Shown in pieces: positions 59,451 to 64,000 of a DNA stretch of 64,000 bases. The translations under genes were made by a program, and so were the position numbers. How positions within the stretch are numbered: position 1 is the first letter of the stretch; every line of letters begins with the position of its first letter. The notes under the pieces were generated by a model that did not search any database, was not told the DNA's origin, and worked only from the letters and a program-made list of their open reading frames with translations. The stretch lies in assembly GCF_014898815.1 (NCBI RefSeq), contig NW_026515539.1, positions 1,426,001 through 1,490,000 on the forward strand, given 5' to 3'. This DNA is from Panonychus citri (lineage: Eukaryota; Arthropoda; Arachnida; Trombidiformes; Tetranychidae).

Positions 59451-62178
59451 TTTACTTACATTGTTCATTTTGGTCTTAATTTGTTCCCGACAGGTTAGTC
59501 TTTCAATAATTTACTTAATTGTAATTTTATAATCAGTTTTCTACAAGTAATTAACTTTAATTTGATTGTAAAATTGTCTCATGAGAACACAACAGATGAC
59601 ATGGAATTCGCGAAAAAAAATCGATAGATGGAGTTACTTGTTCTTCCACCGAATGTTGATCTTTTTTTCTGTTCACCTTGATTGGAATGACATCAAATCT
59701 TTTAATTAGATTAATCAGTTAATCAAATAATTAGAATTTTGTTTTAATTTTTCTCTTTTTTTTCTCTCTCTCTGTTTCAAACTGTGTCAATATCAATGTT
59801 CTAATTAGGTTGTTGGTATGGAAATGGAAGATTAAGATTTGGAAAACAATAACTGGTGAATTTTGATGTTGATCATTTTTGAGTTTCTCTATTTTTTGAT
59901 TAACAAACTTGTTTTGGGTCTGATTGATTTTGTACAATTTGGTGTTAACGCTGTTAATCAAATTTATTCATGTCTCAAGATGGATTTACAAGGTTATACT
60001 TGAATCACTGACATCATTTGATATGGAAAGATTTACGAGAAATTAGATGACGATGTTTATTTGGTTAAGAGAAAATTTGGTTTTCTTTTTTTTTCTATTC
60101 TTTTCTATGAATTTTTTCATTTTTCCTCTATCAGATGAAGGACATTGTCCATTTACGATTGAGACACTGATCAGTTTTACACCATTTGAGTAAATACTTG
60201 AGGTGTCAGATTGATGATTAACTCTCATCTGATGGTGTATAATCTTCAATAAGATGTTCTCAAGATTTTTGATTGTTCCCTCATTTTCTTTGTCTGATTA
60301 ACCATAAATATTGAATATTTGGTATTGCAACGATGGATGATAATCATTACCTATTCTGGAACATTGGAGAATCATCTTAAAGTTATCTAAATATTTCCAC
60401 TTAATTGGATAATCAAACGTTGGATCATTAATTGTCCCTGTCTTTGGATTAACATGGTTGGAGATTTGATTGGAACGTTAGATGAGATTAAATGCGATTA
60501 ATCCAGCGGAGAAAATCATCTACAATCACCACAACGAAAGACCAATCCTTTAATATCCAACATCGAAAGAAAAATTATAAAAGAAAAAGGAATCAAAGAA
60601 AACGATTGAACTTTTCTGAATCAATCTCTTTTTCAAATGATGACAATAGGAGAAAGAAAATTTAAAGAAAACCCGTTTTTTTCTATTCGTTCAGCATTTC
60701 CAATTTTCCTCATAATCAAGACGAAAAGTTCAACAACAAATCAATAATCTAAATGTGAATCTAAATTATATTAATCATCAAAACAAATCTAGAGGCAAAA
60801 TAAGAGAGTACATGAAGTAAATTCATTTCGTTTCAAGGAAAAAAGGGGAACCGAAAAGTGAATCAAGTGATTTTCCAGTTAAAGAAGAGATGGAGAAAAA
60901 TTTTCTGATTAAATGCTTCAGAAAAGATCAAAACTTCAATCGGAATTAATGGTTAATTCAAGAGGAGAAAGACTTTTACCTTCGATTGGCAATAAATCAC
61001 CGTTCGATAAATTCCACCGACAGATGGCGCAAGTTGAAAGGAAAAAACAACAAATCATTCAAGTGAATTAATGTTAATTGTGGTTCCTTTTGTTTATTTA
61101 CTTATCGTTTTTCTTTGTCCAAAAAGTTAATTCCATTGCCCTTGAAACTTAACATGATCACATAAGGACTATGGTAGACACGAGACTCTCATTAAGTAAC
61201 TACAACAATTAAGGTCTTGGATTAAACAACAACAGCAGTTAAACATAAACAATTGTCGCTGTTAACTCATCAATTAATTTTCGCCTCTCACCTTTTACAC
61301 ACAACAACATTTACCAATCCTATTGACTGTCATCATCACCAATTGAGGTTCTATCGGCACTTGATTATAACAATCAATCAATTGGTGAATTATTTCCCCT
61401 GAAAACTTGACTGAGAAAACAAAATTTCCTCGAGAAGGAAAAAAAAAGTTTTTTTTTGGTTAAGTAAATAATGAGAAAAAAAGTTGAATCTTTATTGTTA
61501 CAATTTAGATTTACATGAAAATCTTACATTCATGTAAATCTATTGTATTCTTGTAGTGGTCAAGAATCGTCTCTCACGATTACCGGTCATTAGCCCGGTC
61601 AACTTTTAGATATAATAATTATAATAATTTATTATTAACCCAAGCATAAAAGATTCATCTTCATTGTGTATGAATAAATTTAGATTGTTGAAGAAATTAA
61701 GAAAAAAACAAACTAAGAATTACAATCAACCTGATGAAAGAGCTTGAAATTCAAGTTATATTACTTTCAACAATTGTAATCACAACAATTATCATTTAGC
61801 TTAACTAACTAGTTAACTAACTATCCAAATCATTTGAATATTTTTAACCAACGTGTTGATTATTATTAAGTGTTATTTATAATCCGTAACTCTGACCATG
61901 ATAGTGAATATGCAAAATTTGTTCAACGACAATTTAATTGTCACTTGTTGATCATTTGATCAACACGATTTCTCCGAATAATTTTAATTTGTAATTGATT
62001 AATTGCTGTTAATCTGATTTAATCAAATTGTGAGACTTTGGTAAACAAAATGTAAAAATTAAAAACGCAAAGGTGACAAAAAAATATGATTGCAATATAA
62101 TGACAGTTAATTAATATAAATATGATAGTGGTAATTAAAAAGATATCATGACAATTAAGGGAAAGACAATTAAATTAA
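59451..62178. other. Intergenic region left of the coiled-coil gene
   Basis: 2.7 kb of AT-rich sequence between the LINE 5' side and the 3' end of the CEP83-like gene. Possibly holds a CUL2 leader exon, which I could not identify. One perfect 12-bp inverted repeat at 61507-61541; otherwise nothing recognised. Small open frames at 59961-59731 and 60249-60043 (-) are low-complexity. Confidence 0.5.
61507..61541. repeat. Perfect 12-bp inverted repeat (hairpin)
   Basis: AGATTTACATGA and TCATGTAAATCT flank an 11-base spacer. It could fold as a stem-loop or be a small transposon-derived palindrome. No T-run or gene end next to it suggests a specific role. Confidence 0.6.
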
Positions 62179-64000
62179 TCAAGATGTTGTTGTTGTTTGT
62201 TTTTCCCTTGTTAACTTATTAACTTTGATACAATGTTGAGACGATATTGATGATAAGGCAGGTTGTTGATTACCAGGTTGGTGATTAACTAAATTAACTA
62301 AATTGCTGCTCGTTGGTAGATCGTTAATTTTACGTTTCAAGTCTTTATATTGTTTCTTTAACTCCTTGTAGGCTTTAATTGGAACCATTTCATCAGTTGA
62401 TTGTTTGATTGTGGTTAAATTGTCCTCCAAAGATTTAACCTTTAATTGTAACTTTTCAACTAGATTTTGATATTGTTTACATTTTAATTTAATTTCTTCA
62501 CGTTCCTTGTGTTTCTTTCTAATCTCACAATTTAAATCATCAATTTTCATCCTTAATTGATTCCTTTCCTCATCTAAATTGACTCGTAATTTACTAATCA
62601 TCTCATCATTTTCTACTTTAATTCTAACAGTTTCTTTTCGTTCCTCTTCCAGGATTATCTTTATCCGATTGTATTCTGATTCTGATCGAGTTAATTGTAC
62701 AGTTAAATCCTTGTTAATCGCTGAGACGGTTGTTAATTCACTTCTGACCTTATCCAATTCTTCCAAACAATTAACTTGATTACGACGAAGACGATCAACC
62801 TCATCTTGGAAACTTTGAAACGATTCAAGTTTCGCTTTCGAAATCATAACTTCTTTCTCCAAATTCATTCGAGTCTCACAATTAGAATCCAATAGACGTT
62901 TACAATTATCTAATTCGTTCTTTAGTCGATTCTTTTCTTCATTTGTTTCAGCAATTGATTTTCCAACGTAAACCTGGATCATGAATGAGAAGAAAAAGAA
63001 AAGAAATTAAATGAGGATAAACAATTACAATTCCAAGTCACACCAACAATCAACAATTACAATAGTTCTGGAGATGGAATGAGAGAGAAAAGAAGAAGAA
63101 GAAAATATAATAATTCTAAATCTCTTCTCTTCTGACTCATTGACACACATCAATTGAAGATGAAGAAAAAAACAGAAAATTCTAATACGCTAATCATCAT
63201 TTTCGAGATCATTAATTACCTTTACTAAACGATTACCACGAAGATAATGATTAGTTGTGGTTTATTGAAGAGGATAAGAGGAAAAGAGCAGGTAAGAAAT
63301 TGAGAGTTGAGAGTCTGAACAAGACGAAAAGTCTTAACAATCTAATTAGTTGATTAGATTAGATTGTTAATCATGATTCTTGTTAATAACGTAACATCAT
63401 CTTCGGTGTATTTACTAAGTGAAAGTAAATTATTCACAAATTTCATCAATTTTGCTCATTGTACTTTTCAGTTTCTCGAAAAACTTTTCGTTGATTGTTG
63501 ATTAGATGATTGTGGTTTAAATTGTTGTTTACCTTTCACGTTCCAAGGCGCTTTTATCATTTGATTCTTGTTGCTTGATTACTTCAATTTGAAGTTGAAA
63601 CTCTTTCTCTTTTGTCTCAATTGTTTTCTCTAAACAATTAATCCGTTCAGCTTTCAATTCTAAATCAATTTTAAATCCTGTGGATAAAGAAAAAGAAAAC
63701 AATTAGTTGATTTATTGGCAAATATATACGATTTAGATTTAGATTTAGATGATCATGAAAACTAATTGGAAAGTAGAGTTAATTGTTAGCTAATTTAGTT
63801 TTTTCTGTTGGAATCAGCGATTTGCAGTCAAAGTGATTTACTGATATAGTTTTTTGTTTTCTTGGCTCAAGGATAACAACAATTAACTTACTTTTAATTT
63901 GATCAACAAGTGAGTTCTTTTCAATTTCTAAATCACTTTTTTCCTTTGCATACAAGCGTCTTAATCGCTCCTTTTCCTGGTCAAAGGTTTTTCCATGCTG
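62179..64000 (-). CDS. Long coiled-coil protein, CEP83-like (partial, runs off right edge)
   Basis: Three exons seen: 64000-63892 (open to the edge), 63677-63533 and 62973-62179. Almost the whole product is heptad-rich charged coiled coil ('EKERLRRLYAKEKSDLEIEK', 'LKAERINCLEKTIETKEKEF', 'RLKNELDNCKRLLD', 'KSLEDNLTTIKQ'), ending in a short Ser/Gln/Thr-rich tail. The closing segment 'EMVPIKAYKELKKQYKDLKR' resembles the C-terminal part of CEP83 ('[20 protein letters not shown]'), a distal-appendage protein that docks centrioles for ciliogenesis. Coiled coils align easily by chance, so this is a tentative assignment. The first junction joins in phase (A|GA), but the second does not: exon 63677-63533 ends with two bases left over, whereas exon 62973 must begin in phase 0. 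A missed micro-exon or an indel is needed. Confidence 0.6.

Noticed and set aside
1..64000. tRNA or rRNA genes
   Set aside because: No A-box/B-box pair with a cloverleaf and no rRNA core sequence was noticed on either strand; a scan with tRNAscan-SE and Infernal would settle it.

Overview
The window is an AT-rich (roughly two-thirds A+T by eye), intron-bearing animal genome segment. Canonical GT-AG introns, metazoan-only or metazoan-typical genes (CUL2, KCC, Rabin8-type Rab GEF, Spinster, TMEM120), long GAT/ATC trinucleotide and GA/TC dinucleotide tracts, and Asn/Gln-rich low-complexity protein segments point to an invertebrate. An arthropod, perhaps a mite-like chelicerate, is my best guess; the species is an inference and not proven by anything I can read here.

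Layout: 1-1102 (-) is the 5' part of a GH35 beta-galactosidase gene that runs off the left edge. Divergent from it, 2121-3625 (+) is a Spinster-type MFS transporter. Tail to tail with that is a 25-codon, two-exon gene for ribosomal protein eL41 (3859-4363, -), which shares a short divergent promoter with TMEM120 (4736-6349, +). From 7871 to 29663 (-) lies a K-Cl cotransporter (KCC/SLC12A4-7) in five solid exons separated by introns of 1.2-8.6 kb; a sixth, tiny first coding exon (ATG plus one base) may lie at 42791, making the first intron about 13 kb. Almost all of 8-43 kb is therefore intron or leader sequence filled with simple repeats and short palindromes. 45558-47602 (-) is a Rabin8/RAB3IP-like Rab GEF, 50273-53118 (-) is cullin-2, 53.29-59.4 kb is a decayed non-LTR retrotransposon (LINE, -) interrupted by a decayed reverse-transcriptase relic in the opposite orientation, and 62179-64000 (-) is the 3' part of a long coiled-coil protein resembling CEP83, running off the right edge.

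The genes are ordinary housekeeping and membrane/trafficking genes and do not form a visible pathway. The most useful observations are: (1) the eL41 gene, too short for ordinary ORF calling; (2) single-base reading-frame breaks in otherwise perfectly conserved stretches of KCC and CUL2, which look more like sequence errors than decay; (3) a collinear, diverged duplication flanking the Rabin8 gene (43.1-44.8 kb versus 49.1-49.9 kb); (4) a nested, opposing retroelement arrangement just upstream of CUL2; and (5) a recurrent GAAC-T(6-8)-C motif scattered on both strands. I see no convincing evidence for a previously undescribed biological system, CRISPR array, tRNA or rRNA gene.
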